Part shown: in pieces, positions 9,978 through 21,849 of the stretch
Layout of the letters: each line of letters starts with the position of its first letter
How positions within the stretch are numbered: the stretch's first letter is position 1
Assembly (NCBI RefSeq): GCF_947179165.1
Contig: NC_077242.1
Location: 56,866,597 to 56,930,596, forward strand
Length of the DNA: 64,000 nt
Direction: 5' to 3'
Source of the DNA: Solanum dulcamara
Lineage: Eukaryota > Streptophyta > Magnoliopsida > Solanales > Solanaceae
Position numbers and translations under genes: made by a program
Notes under the pieces: model-generated
The model's input: only the letters and a program-made list of their open reading frames with translations
Database searches by the model: none
What the model was told of the DNA's origin: nothing

Positions 9978-12790
9978 TGTAATGACCTCTAAGGTCATTT
10001 TTGTGTTTTTGTGCATTTTTACAATTTACCCCTTTTCATAGATTCTTTGTAGCTCTTATGAGATGTTGGGATGGGTGACATGCTCTTTGAGGTGGTTGGG
10101 TGAGCTTGGTGTGGGTTTTCCTTTTTTTAGAAGTTTTAAGTGTAAAGAGTTGACTTTAGTCAACATCTGAAGATTCGGTTGTCGTTTGGAAATTCTAACG
10201 ATCCTATCAAATCTGAAGGTCTATTTTGGTCTAGAAGGAAGGTTGGTTTGGGATTTGGAGCCCTCATTTTGAGTTTGTGCAATTTACCATTTTAACTTTA
10301 AAGTTTTTGCCAAATTTGACTTTAGTCAATATTTTGAGTAAATGCGCTCGGATGAAAATTTCATTAGTGCGGTTAACTTTAGAACATTGATTTTGGTCTA
10401 GAACTACCATTGGTTTGGTTCCCAAGGTGTTTGTAATGAATTTTTGGCCGTTTGTGTGTTTTGAGTGTTTTCTTTGAAATGTGTTGACTATGGTCGACAT
10501 TTTGATGAGATGAACTCCATTGGTCATTTCGTTGATTCCATTTAATTTGGAATGCCATTTCCAGTTAGGTAGCATATTCCATTTGCGTTCACAGGGTTCC
10601 GAATGAATTTCGGACCTCCATCAGAGGAAATTAAAGCCTTAAAGTTCAGCACCAGGTGAAATGCTGGTGCATAGCCCTTTTAGTCATCGCATTCGCGACT
10701 CAGGAGTTTGCGATCACGAAGGCCTGGAACCTTGGGCATCGCAATAGCGTGGTTGACCATTGCAATTATGATGGGTCCGATGAGCCTCACGATCGCAAAG
10801 AGTGATTTTCACTGACTTCAATGAATAAATCAAATCCATTCCAGTAGCTAAGTCCCATTTTGGGACTTAGTAAATTTTAAATTTTGAGAGCTCCTTGGTA
10901 TTTATCAGCAATTTGTGTTGCGGGGAGTTGGTAATTCTTACAGGAACGTTTTGAGACCTTTGATTATCCCAAAAATTTTAATAAGTCTCTTATAAATTCA
11001 TTGATTTCTCACTTTTTGACGATTATAGGGCTTGCAATTGGTGGAGTTTTTTTGAGCCCTTTCATTGCTCGGAATGTGCCCATTTTGGGGCACTAGTCTG
11101 TTGACCTATTTGGGACCTTGTGATGAAGTTGGTTTTTTGATTTCTTACGCGGATCCCAATATCAAATTTTGACCCAATTTTGGTTTGTGTTTAATTATAG
11201 CTATATGGGTATCGTTGGCTTTGTTTTGATGTGTTCTTTGATAATTTGATAGAACATCATTCGGAGGCGGTCCAAAAAGAAAAAGCTTTGGTTTAACGGT
11301 TCTTGTGTGGTTTCGGCCTTGAGGTAAGCTATGGCTTCTTCTTGATAGACTTCTTTCAGATAGAATTAATATATTATGAGTAGTATTGCAAGATTAGGTT
11401 GGTTCGAGGTGTTGGTAGCATTTTTGAATAAATTAGGAGGCGATGGCCATCGTTGGTAGCTAGTTTGGATTTTAGTCATTGAAGCCTTAGATTATGTGCT
11501 TTCTTGACTTGTTTGCATCGCTTAGCATCTTTAGAACTTGCTTCTAGGTGAGTTGAACTTAATATGTCATTTATTTGACTTCCTTGATTTTGGTGGCCGG
11601 TTTGTTGTAATTTTGGCTTATGCTTATCTCTTACATTTTTTGGCATTGAATTATTGGGCTCGAGGCGTGTTATTGGTACACCGGAGTCTCAGGTTAGTGA
11701 GTTGATGCCTTTAGTGAGATTTTTTTCTCGATTTGAGAGATACATGAATTTTTGACATGCTACTTATCTTGATTAACTCGCCAATGTTTAAAAAAGTCTT
11801 TTTAATTGAAGAATAAATGGCGAGACTAAGATTTTGGTTGATAAATAAGTATAAGGAATTTAAGGAAATATCGGTGATATCTTGTTTATGGAATTTCATG
11901 GTTTGATGAGGTTGAGGTATGATTTTGGGATGCCCTTTTGTTGACACTTTGGGTTACACTCTTATATTCACCATTGATAAGCTCGAGGAGTGAATTTCGG
12001 GTGGCCCGTTGATACATATTTTGGGTTATTACTTCGATATTGATGAGCTCGAGGGTTTTTCTAGGGTCTCCATGATACTTTTGGGATTATTGTTCCATAT
12101 CTACTACTTTACATTTATGCATTTGTTCTATATTTTATGATTTGAGAGTTTTAATGTGATTACTTGATCTGTTGGATTTACTTGACTTTCATATGATCTT
12201 TCTGTACCCTCTTCTATTATTATTAGTATCATCATGTTGCTTATTATATATTTGTTCTTTTTGAGCTCGATCGGCCTATGATGCCTACTTAGTATCTCAT
12301 ATTTTGGTACTCATACTGACTTGTGTATTTTTTTGATGTAGTTCCCAGTTAGAGCCACCGCCAGTGTGTGCCTGATCATCTTAGCTGTGCCAGATCCAGA
12401 TTATGGTGACCTCCCGACATTCAGATACTTGCTACCTTCCTTCTTTCATACGAGCTTGTATTTTGTATTTTGGATAGTCAGTTCTGTATTATATATAGTT
12501 ATTGTCAACTTTGTACTTAGTAGTTCCTATATAGGTGATACCAGGTCTGGGGTTTGGTTTAGCGTCAATTCATCATTTTTGGTCACTTTCGGGTCTTTTG
12601 AATATTATGTATCAGATTTACATATCTATACCTTGGCCTAATATCTTTTTCTATATTTTTCTTGCTTTCACCCTCTTATGTGATTATTTATTTATTTAAA
12701 TTGAGGTTTGACTTTCGCTTGATTTGGGTTTGGCTTGCCTACTCGGGGGTTATAGTATGCGCCATAATAGCCTAGATTCGGGTCATGACA
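9978..12790 (+). repeat. Element A 3' LTR (2813 bp)
   Basis: Starts TGTAATGACC and ends GGGTCATGACA, so the TG..CA termini are intact. It is preceded by a GAAAGTTCTTTTAGTAGTGGATAT pre-LTR stretch, in the place of the plus-strand primer. It contains the same CpG-rich block (10685-10800) as the 5' LTR. Many of the CG words there have become TG or CA, which shows methylation-type decay when the two LTRs are compared. Followed directly by TCGTT. Confidence 0.9.
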
Positions 12791-12795
12791 TCGTT
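12791..12795. repeat. target site duplication TCGTT (right copy)
   Basis: Exact copy of 2755-2759. It is immediately followed by GGTTGAGAAGAAAGATGATCC, which continues the interrupted Athila frame. Confidence 0.92.
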
Positions 12796-15107
12796 GGTTG
12801 AGAAGAAAGATGATCCATGCGCATTCACCATTCTATGTACAGTCAACATATTTGATTTTGCAAGGGCTTTGTGCGACTTGGGATCTAGTATTAATCTTAT
12901 GCCACTAGCAATCTATAGGCAGTTGGTCTTGGGAGCCCCCAAACCGACTACAATGATGTTGTTGATGGCTGACTGATCAGTAAAGAGGCTTGCAAGAATT
13001 CTTTGTGATGTGCTAGTGAGAGTAGACCATTTTATATTCCCTGTCGATCTTTTCATCCTTGACTACAAGGTAGACTTCGAAGTTCCCATAATTTAGGGAA
13101 GGCCATTTTTGGCAAGACGCAGATCATTGGTAGATATGGACAACGGGGAGCTCACCTTCAGACTAAACAATGAAGAAGTCAAATTTAATGTTTGCAAATC
13201 AATAAAGCAGCCTAGAGACATGACTGTGATTTTTGTTGTCGATATAGCTGATGAAGGTGTTATTAAGGTGTCCGTCGAAGAAAGGTTTGCTGTTGAGACC
13301 TTACCTATCGTGATTATGAATTTCGAGGGTGATGGCATAGAGGAATATGATGAGACTGTGAACGCTTTATGGGGCATGGGATCACACCCTTATGCTCCTA
13401 AAAAGCTATACCTTGATATGAAGAATAGGCCAACTCCTCTAACCAAGCCATCTATAGAGGAGCCGCTTGTACTTAAGCTGAAAGAGTTGTAGTGTCATCT
13501 GAGGTATGTGTTTTTGGGTGAGGGCAACACTTTGCTAGTCATTATTGCTGCAAATTTTAATGAGGAGCAGGTTAGAGCACTGGTCTAAGTTTTGTAGAGT
13601 TACAAGAAAGTAATTGGGTGGACCATCACTTACATCATAGGTATACACCCTGGCATCTGTACTTGTAAAATTCAGTTGGAGGAGGATTGCATTCCTAGCA
13701 TTGAGCACCAGCAGAGACTGAGCCCACCTATGTAAGAGGTGGTGAAGAATGGGATTATTAAGTGGCTTGATGTGAGCATAGTATATCCGATCTCAGACAA
13801 TAGTTGGGTCAGTCATGTGCTGTATGTCTGTAAAAAGGAAGTTATGATAGTGGTTGCTAATGATAAGAATGAGTTGGTTCCATTAAGTCCAATCACAGGA
13901 TGGAAAGTTTGCATGAACTACAGAAAACTCAACAAATGGACCTTGAAAGACCATTTCCCAATTCCTTTCATGGACCAGATACTTCACAAACTAGCAGGCA
14001 TAGGTTGGTATTGCTTCCTAGATAGGTATTCTGGCTAATATCAGATTTCTATAATGCTGGAAGATCAAGATAAAACCACCTTTACATGTCCCTATGGCAC
14101 ATTTGCGTTCAAGCGCATGCCGTTTGGACTATGTAATGCACCTGCCACATTTCAGCGGTGTATGATGTCGATCTTATTAGATATGGTAGAGGACACTTTG
14201 TAGGTATTCATGGATGACTTTTCTGTGGTAGGTGATACTTTCTATGACTATTTGTTCAATCTTTGCAGGGCATTACATATATGTAAAGAGGCCAACCTTG
14301 ATCTGAACTGGGAAATGTGCCATTTCATGGTCAAAGAATCTATAGTTCTGGGATACAAGATTTCAGATAAAGACCAGGAGATGGACAAAGAGAAAATTAA
14401 AGTAATTAAGAAGCTGCTCCCTCCTATATCGGTGAAGGGCATTTGAATTTTCTTAGGGAACACAGGCTTCTACAGGTATTCTATTAAGTACTTCTCTAAA
14501 ATCGCACATCCCTTGTGCAAGTTATTGGAGAAGGAGGTAACGTTCTATTTTGATGAGGCATGCATGATGACATTTGGTGTCTGAAGGAGAAGCTAATTTT
14601 AGCTGCTGTGATCATTGCTCCAGACTAGTCTAAACCATTAGAGATAATGTGTGATGCTAGTGGTGTTGCATTGGGGTGTTTTGCTAGGACAAAAGCACGA
14701 TAAAATCTTTCACCCAATATATTATGCGAGTAAGGCATTGAATGCATCCCAAAAGAACTATACTGTCATTGAGAAAGAGTTGCTAGCAATTGTTTATGCC
14801 TTTGAGAAATTTAAAGCATACCTTCTTGGTACAAAAGTAATAGTGCACACTAACTATATATCTATGCGGTATCTAGTGAAGAAAGATGCAAAACTGAGGT
14901 TGATCAGATGGGTTCTTTTTCTACAAGAGTTTGACTTTCAAGTCAAGGAACAAAAAGGGTGTGAAAATAAGGTAGCAGACCATTTTTCAAGGTTGAAAGC
15001 TGAGAAAAGAGATAGGGACAAGCTTGAGATTGATGACTCATTCTAGACGAGTATATATTAGCCACCACTCTTGACCTTATTTTGTTGGTATGTTGACTTT
15101 GATAATT
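12796..15107 (+). pseudogene. Athila-like pol: protease, RT, RNase H (3' half of split element)
   Basis: Continues the gag-pol gene from 2759. Protease: ARALCDLGSSINLMPLAIY with D-L-G at 12875-12883, then an IIxGRPFLARRRSLVD block at about 13080-13130. RT: GWKVCMNYRKLNKWTLKDHFP at about 13903-13965, FKRMPFGLCNAPATFQRCM at about 14109-14165, and the catalytic FMDD with both Asp intact at 14213-14218. RNase H: IMCDASGVALG at about 14645 and then, after a frameshift, a long open piece 14651-15046 (HPIYYASKALN, KELLAIVYAFEKF, CENKVADHFSRL). Integrase is absent: the sequence breaks at 15098-15107 into the middle of an LTR of element B. Stops occur roughly every 150-300 bases. Confidence 0.9.
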
Positions 15108-16928
15108 TTAGTGTTAATATGACCGCATTAACATTGTGATTCTATTTTTGATAGGTGACAATGTTCTGAGGCCATACAAAAGGGAAAGGCTCCAATTACT
15201 TGAGATAGAACATGCGCGGTCGGCCTACAAATAGGCTATGACTTCTTTCTCCTTAGACTGCGTATGTTTAAGCATTTGTATGTTGATTTGTATGAGATTG
15301 GGGGTAATTAGTGGTGGACCATGCTAATTTCCTAAAATCTATGCCTTAGACTCTATATTTGGGTATTTTGGGTTATTGAAGCATGTCTTCATGTTCTATG
15401 TTTGGTTTATATCATTGGAAGCATGTTTGGCCTTAGTCTAGGCTTAGATAAGTGATTGCCATAGACTTATGTGCTTTTGGAGTGGTTAGGCCTTAAAACT
15501 TTTCCGACAATTCTTCAGATAGCTTAGCTCCCTATAGACTAATATACAAAACTTGAGTCTGATATTCTGGGCCTTAGCTAGGCAGTAAAACCGCTCTTTG
15601 AATGCATATCCATAATTCCCTAATTTGTTTCATCCCATATAACTTGATTCTTGGTTTAGAAGTGAACTTGTCAATTCTGTTAGATGTGGCTTGGGTAGGA
15701 GTGATTTATTGAAGACACTAGAATTGTGGGTACTCCCCATGATGCTCAAGTAGCCATTGATCCTATTTTTAACTAGTTTGCCTCTATGCATGGTTTAATT
15801 TCCCAATTTACTCTATCGGGCGTCGTTCAAGTCTTTGCCTTGGTATTATAGCCTCGGTTCAAGTCCCTGGCATTACTTAGTCGTGGTTCAAGTCTACTAC
15901 CATTTACAACCTTGGTTTAAGTCTATAGCCACCTTTTAGTCTTGTTTAAATTTCATAACTACTTTCATCTTAGTTATAGTCGTTGGTCATATTTTCATGT
16001 GGTTCAAGTCCACGATTTTCCTTATCCCTGATTCAAGTCCTTGGTTACTCCAAATATCAGTTCAAGTCCTCAATTCTTTCATATTGATTCGTTTCAATTC
16101 CTTAGCTCTTTTCTGCTTTGGATTCAAAGCTTCAAGCTCACGGAATGGTTCGGTTCAAGTACTTGGGAAGCTATGGCATTGTTGGTACTTCATCGGATTA
16201 TTTCATCTCATTTTAACTCTTTTTTTCTCCTGTCGAGCTTATAAGAGTCCTTTTAGGTTCTTACTTTTAAACTTGTGCACAAGCATACTCATCAAGCTTA
16301 TGAGAGCCCAACGATTTTAGTTAGTTTCTCTCTTTCTATTTGTGTGTGAGTACACTCGTGTACATAACTATTTGATTTTCTTATTCTTGTCTTTTACAGT
16401 GTTTTAGATTCCACATTTTATATACTTTTGCTTTTTTTGCTCAGTCAGCCTATGATGTCTATTGGTTACCTATTGTTCTGCTACTCATACTAGACTTGGT
16501 ATCTATTTTTGTGATGCAGGTCTGAGCACCAGCTATTATCATTGATCTTGAGCCAGCTATGGTCTTGTATGGAGTCGAGGGTGAGCACACAACATCATAT
16601 ATTTACTCGCTCCCTCTGTATATATATTGGCTATTTTTTGCCTTTTGAGACAATCTTGTTTCTGTGGTCCACTTTTGGTACTTGTGCTCATTTTATTAGT
16701 GGCTCTGTACATGTGACTTCCTATTTCTAGAAGGGATCATTTATTTGTATATAGTTTTGGTTTGCTTCTGCCTTTTATCTATAATTCTTGTTATTATATT
16801 ACTATTGTAGTTGAATATTGGTCTTCTACCCTTATATCCCATTACTCGCATTTTCGGTATATGGGTTGGCTTGCCTACTGGCGGGTCATAGTAAGTGCTA
16901 TCATAAATCGAGGATTTGGGTCGTGACA
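15098..16928 (+). repeat. Element B 5' LTR, first ~1.24 kb deleted
   Basis: Aligns with 23094-24918 of the 3' LTR, including GACCGCATT..TGTTGTG, the GTACTCATACT region and the end TTTGGGTCGTGACA. The bases corresponding to 21850-23093 are absent. TTTGATAATT at 15098-15107 belongs equally to the Athila gene and to the LTR, so the join is a microhomology junction. The promoter part of the LTR is therefore missing. Confidence 0.85.
15825..16068 (+). repeat. GTTCAAGTC-type motif array in B 5' LTR
   Basis: Exact GTTCAAGTC at 15825, 15857, 15886, 16002 and 16060, with several one-base variants between them (for example GATTCAAGTC at about 16030 and GGTTTAAGTC at about 15920). Spacing is often near 30 bases. 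This is the decayed counterpart of the array in the 3' LTR. Confidence 0.85.
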
Positions 16929-16931
16929 AGT

Positions 16932-16943
16932 TAGTATTAGAGC
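16932..16943 (+). other. primer binding site, initiator Met-tRNA type
   Basis: TAGTATTAGAGC differs from TGGTATCAGAGC at two positions, both transitions, and lies three bases after the LTR end. Confidence 0.75.
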
Positions 16944-17134
16944 CCAGGTTCATTTATCTCACTTGTATAGAGCTAACATCTAGTAGAGTCCTATGGATCG
17001 GTGTGGAAATGTCTATAATTTATCTTCAGGAGTCTATAAAGTGTATTTAGGAACTTTTTCTCTCTAGTATCACTTTTGTACTCTGTGTGTCTTATTAGTT
17101 ACATGAAATCTCACTTATTCCACTCTTCTACAAG

Positions 17135-18345
17135 ATGGCTCATATGCGTGATAAAGCCTCAACTAGAGGTAGAGGCTGACCCTGAGGTCGTGTCAAGGCT
17201 GCAGCCTCAATCTAGGATAGAGACCAGACTATGGAGCAGGAGGTGGAGCTACATGTAGCTCTAGGACACATTCAGCTGGTAGGCCCAAGACCAACCTAGC
17301 CACCGCCTACGCTAGTTGTAGCTCCAAACCTATAGGCTCTTCTAGCCCAGATATTAGCTGCTATAGAGGGTATGCAGCAGGCCCCAACTAAAGTTGCCCC
17401 AGCATTACAAGGCTAGCCTGCACTAATATCACTAGTAGTTTAGCTGCTACCACCACATTCTAACCAGTCGGATGATTTAGAGGGTGTCATGCCATTATGC
17501 AAGAAAAAAATACTCGAGATATTTCTCATATTATCACCGCCGAGGTTTTTTGGGGATGTGGGTGAGGATGCCTATATGTTTTTTTACTTTCCATGAGTGG
17601 CTGCAGACCTTACGATTGGTGTAGTTGAGAGGAGCCGACTTCACCGCATATCAACTAGGTAATCCTACCAGGTAGTGGCGGTGTTCATATCTAGAGACCA
17701 GGCCAGCTGGGTCTCAACCAGTGTTGTGGACAGAGTTTTTTGAGGCCTTTTTAGCTAGGTTCATTTATAGAAGCATCTGAGATTATCTCTAAGATTAATT
17801 CTCGCAGTTGGAGTAGGGCTCCATGATTATGTCAGAGTATGAGGCTAGATTACATAAGCTCTCCAGGAATGCCATTATGATCTTACCTACTAAGGAGGAG
17901 AGAGTTTGGTATTGTGTTTGAGGTTTGAGACTTTAGCTGCAGATTGAGATTCAGTCCCTAGTCTCACTAGGCTACTATTTTCTAGATGTGGTAGACCATA
18001 TCCACACACTTGAGCAGCTCCATCGTAAGGCCCAAGAGGGTAGCAACAAGAGAGCTAGACATGATAATAATTTGGGTGGGCCCCATTTTAGGCCTAGAAA
18101 TTCATATGATAGGCCCCATCAGAGGTTTCAGCAGGGTTGGTCTAGTCATCCATTTAAGGCTTCATTTCATGCTATAGAGGGTGATCACCACCGTGAGGGT
18201 GGTTCTTGTGCCTATCTGAGTCAAGGTCGATGTGGTATTTAGACTAGTTCTTCAGGCCAAGGTGGCTGACCTCCAATTGCGAGTAAACTGCCAAAGGGTG
18301 CTATGGCTGCGGGGAGCTAGATTATTGGTCCCATAAGTGTCCATT
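17135..18345 (+). pseudogene. Element B gag, decayed
   Basis: Probable start ATG 17135 (MAHMRDKAST..). A Gln/Pro-rich N-terminal region follows, then the gag core at about 17510-17960 (PPRFFGDVGEDAYMF, a typical PxxFxGxxxxxxAxxF start) with stops and a frameshift. A basic, Gly/Arg/His-rich stretch lies at 17988-18240 (open piece). A zinc knuckle at about 18299-18340 reads CYGCGELDYWSHKC. Here the His of CX2CX4HX4C is Tyr (CAT to TAT), although both spacing Cys residues survive. Confidence 0.78.
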
Positions 18346-18589
18346 CTGTATGTCAGCTGCACCAGCTCCACAGGCAGCTAGACTTGTGCCAGCAATAATA
18401 CCTCTCGTTAGAGGCAGAGGCCAGGGAGAGGACTATAAAGGAGGTCACCAGGATATATGGAGAGGTCCCCGGGGAGGCAGGATAGGGGGTTAAGTTGATG
18501 CGTGGTGTAAAGGTGCTCAATGCCATTTCTATGCAGCTCCAACTAGAGTAGAGGTTGAGGCATCGGATGATGTGATCATAAGTATGATT

Positions 18590-20235
18590 CTTTTTTGCCA
18601 CCAGCCCGCCTCTGCTTTATTTGATCCAGGCTCCACCTATTTATATATGTACCTCTTAATTGGGTATGAGTCTAGAGCCTTTAGTTGAGTTGTTATGTGT
18701 TTCAACCTTGGTAGGTGATTCTTTAGTAGTGGACTAGTCTTTCAAATTCTGTGTGGTGACTATTCAATGGCGGGACACTAGGGATGATCATATATTACTT
18801 GATATGCAAGATTTTGACATGATTCTAGGCGTAGAATGGTTATCACTTCATTGTAAGGTCTTGGATTGCTATGCTAAGACTGATACCTTAGCCATGGCTG
18901 GTATTTTATCGGTGGTGTGGAAGGGCTCTTGTATTGCACGTCGGTTAGGTAATTTTTTTCATTTGGGCATATAGGTTAGAGGTTATCATATATTTGGCTT
19001 ACTTGTCTTATGTTAGAGATGTTAGTAGGGAGGGACTTACAGTTGAATTAGTGCCTATAGTCTAAGAGTATTAAGATATGTTTTTATCCGACTTGCCTGA
19101 CCTTCCTCCAAATCGTGATATTTACTTCACCATTAATTTAGAGATGGGTACTCATCCTATTTCCAGCCCACCGTACCATATGGCCCTTGCAGATCTCAAG
19201 GAGCTTAGTGTTCATCTTTAGGATCTCTTTGGTAAGGGATTGATTCGGACTAGTATATCTCCTTAGGGTGACCCAGTCCTATTTATGAAGAAGAAAAATG
19301 GCATTATGCGGATGTGTATTGATTCTATAAAGCTGAACAAGTGACGGTAAAGAAGCATTACTTCATGCCTCAAATTGGTGATCTATTTGACTAGCTTCAG
19401 GGTATTGTAGTGTTTTCTAAGATTGATCTGAGATTTGGGTACTTCTAGTTAAGGATTAGGGTCACAGACATCCCTCAGACCATATTTAGGATTCGTTACG
19501 ACTATTATGAATTCTTGGTGATGTATTTTGAGTTAACTAATGCCCCTGCCGCCTTCATAAATTTGACAACTCATGTATTTAGGTTTGGACTCCTTTGTCA
19601 TAGTCTTCATCAATGATATATTGGTATAATTGCGGAGTCGGGTTGAGCATGAGCAGTATTTAAGGATAGTGCTCAAGACTTGGATAGATTAATGGCTTTT
19701 TGCCAAGTTCTCAAAGTGCGAGTTTTGGCTTGAGTATGTAGCATTCTTGTGATGTGGTGTTCAAGGATAGCATCATGGTAGATCCAGCGAAGATTGAGGC
19801 TATTCGTGATTGGGCAAGGCCTACCTTTGTGATTGAGATTCGTAACTTCATCAGATTCGCAGGGTACTATAGGGCGAGGGCTTCACGGTTTATTGTGATT
19901 CATCCGGCATTGTTTTGGGTTGTGTACTGATGCAGCAGGAGTGAGTTATTACTTATATATCAAGGCAGGTTAGGCTGCATGAGCGTAATTACCCCACTCA
20001 TGACTTGAGTTGGTGGTAGTAGTTTTCACGCTTAAGATTTTGAGGAACTACCTGTATGGACTTTGATGCAATATCTACACTAATCATAGGAGTCTTCAGT
20101 ACATTATTTGTCAGTAGGATCTTAATTCGAGGAAACATTATTGGATTGAGATCCTGAATGACTGCGACCTCTCTATTCTTTATCATTTGGTCAAGGCGAA
20201 TACAGTAGCAGATGACTTGAGTCAGAAGGTAGTAT
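18590..20235 (+). pseudogene. Element B protease, RT and RNase H, decayed
   Basis: Protease: LFDPGSTYLY at about 18619-18650 (D-P-G active-site triplet, usual in these elements) and DFDMILGVEWLSLH at about 18805-18850. RT starts near 19180 (MALADLKELSVHL). The catalytic loop reads [10 protein letters not shown] at about 19597-19625; the first Asp of the pair is Asn (codon 19612-19614), the same change as in element A. At about 19870 the frame runs from a GYYR motif (end of RT) directly into a GFTVYCDxSG-like RNase H start. The RT-RNase H connection is therefore deleted. RNase H continues with [15 protein letters not shown] at about 19965-20010. Several frameshifts. Confidence 0.82.
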
Positions 20236-20399
20236 GTATGGGTAGTCTAGCCTTTCTTTCTACTGTGGAGCAACCTTTGGCTTTAGACATCTAGTCCTCA
20301 GTCAATTGGATAATTCAAATTGATATTTCTGATTCCTGGCGTATGCTTGCTTATGTGGGAGGTCAATCATCCCTATTGGACTTAATTCACAATCTTCAC

Positions 20400-21800
20400 T
20401 TTGAGTATGACGATTTGGCTTTTCTTTGAGATCGGATTTTGGGAGGTGATGCCGGCCAGGCTACTTTAGATCCAGATAAAGTATTGAGGTTTGTAGGTCA
20501 TCTATATATTTTGAGAGTTTGGGGTTTGACCTAGTTGATCCTTAGTAAGGCCTATGATTCCTGATACTCTATCTATATGGGCACTACTAAGATATATCAT
20601 GATTTCATGCAGCTTTACTGGTGGAGCACTATGAGGAGAGATATTATAGACTATGTGTAGCATTGTTTGAGTTTTCAGCAGGGCTGAGCATTTGGGGCCT
20701 GTAGCAAGCTTCAGATATTACCCATTCCCAAGTAGAAGTGGGAGTGTATCACCATAGACTTTACTGTGGGGTTTCCTCTCATTTTCAGAGGTATTGATAG
20801 TATTTGGGTCATCATAGATTAATTGACCAAGTCAGCACACTTTCTTCCTGTTCATACTTTCTACGGTACTGAGCGGTTTGCCCGTATCTACATTTTGGAG
20901 GTGGTTTGTCTATATTTTATGGCTGTTTCCACTATTTCAGACTAGGTCTCACAGTTCACATCCAGATTTTGGAGGACTTTTCAAGAGGATTTGGGTACCT
21001 GTGTCGACCTTAGCACAACCTTTTACCCACAAACCGATGTCCAGTTAGAGCATACTTTTCAGGTTCTTGAGGATATATTGTGGGCCTGTGTAATGGATTT
21101 TGGAGGTCAATGGGACTATTTTTTTCCTTTAGCGGAGTTCATGTACAATAACAACTACCACTCTAGTATTCAGATGGCCCTATTTGAGGCCTTATATATA
21201 GGTGTTGTCACTCTATGGTTAGTTGGTTTGAGTCTATCAAGTCCAAACCATGTGGTACAGACTTGATACAGAAGGATTTTGATTATATGAGGGTGATTTA
21301 AGATAGGCTCAAGATAGATCAGAGTAGACATCAGAGTTATATGGATCATAGGTGTCAGTCGTTGAGATTTGTCGTTTGTGCCAGAGCATTCCTCTGTGTA
21401 TCATCCATGAAGGGTGTGATGATATTTGGGAGGTGGGGCAAGATTATCCCTAGATATGTTAGCCATTTTGAGATTTTGAGGACAGTTGGTGAGGTTGGAT
21501 ATTAGTCAGCTCTGTCCTCAGCCTTCTTATCTATCCACCTGATTTTCTATGTTTTGATGCTGTGCTCATATGTTTCAGATAAGTCTCATGTGCTCCAATA
21601 TGACGTGGTTGAGTTGGATGATCATCTAAGTTATATTGAGAAGCCAGTTGTTATATTTGATAGAGATGTCAAACAGTTGCGGTCCAGGGCCATTCTTGTG
21701 GTTAAGTTTAATTGGAGACATCATCTTGTCAAGGAGGCTACCTGCGAGACCAAGTAGGAGATGCAGGAGCAATTGCTTGGTTTATTTGAGCCTTCAGGTA
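20400..21800 (+). pseudogene. Element B integrase with chromodomain-like tail, decayed
   Basis: Would insert element cDNA into chromatin. The zinc-finger region at about 20590-20690 is damaged (YHDFMQLYWWSTMRRD and a CLSFQQ segment in which one Cys is Phe). The catalytic triad can be followed: Asp in TIDF at about 20755, Asp in TISD near 20937, and Glu in VQLEHTFQVLEDILWACV near 21045. Open piece 20991-21266 covers the last part of the core. The C-terminal region includes the chromodomain-like segment at about 21590-21760 (VELDDHLSYIEKPVVIFDRDVKQL, then VKFNWRHHLVKEATCE). A stop follows at the TAG at about 21756. Confidence 0.82.
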
Positions 21801-21849
21801 CTTCTTGACTCTTACTTTCATGGACGAAAATTCTTTTAGTAGTGGATTT

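Larger units (their letters stand above)
2760..12790 (+). mobile_element. Element A: Tekay/Del-type chromovirus nested in Athila
   Basis: A 10.03-kb LTR retrotransposon with two LTRs of about 2.8 kb, a Met-tRNA-type primer site, gag, protease, RT, RNase H, and a chromodomain-like integrase tail. It sits inside the Athila-like gag-pol gene with the perfect duplication TCGTT on both sides. Its first LTR begins TATAATGACC (TG changed to TA), while the second begins TGTAATGACC. The integrase zinc finger and most of the catalytic core are missing at about 9295. All frames contain stops. Orientation is the same as the host element. Confidence 0.92.

Noticed and set aside
13909..14218. Integrated plant pararetrovirus RT
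   Set aside because: The linked gag, D-L-G protease, FMDD motif, RNase H order and Asp-tRNA primer site fit Athila-like Ty3/gypsy elements. No movement or coat protein was seen.
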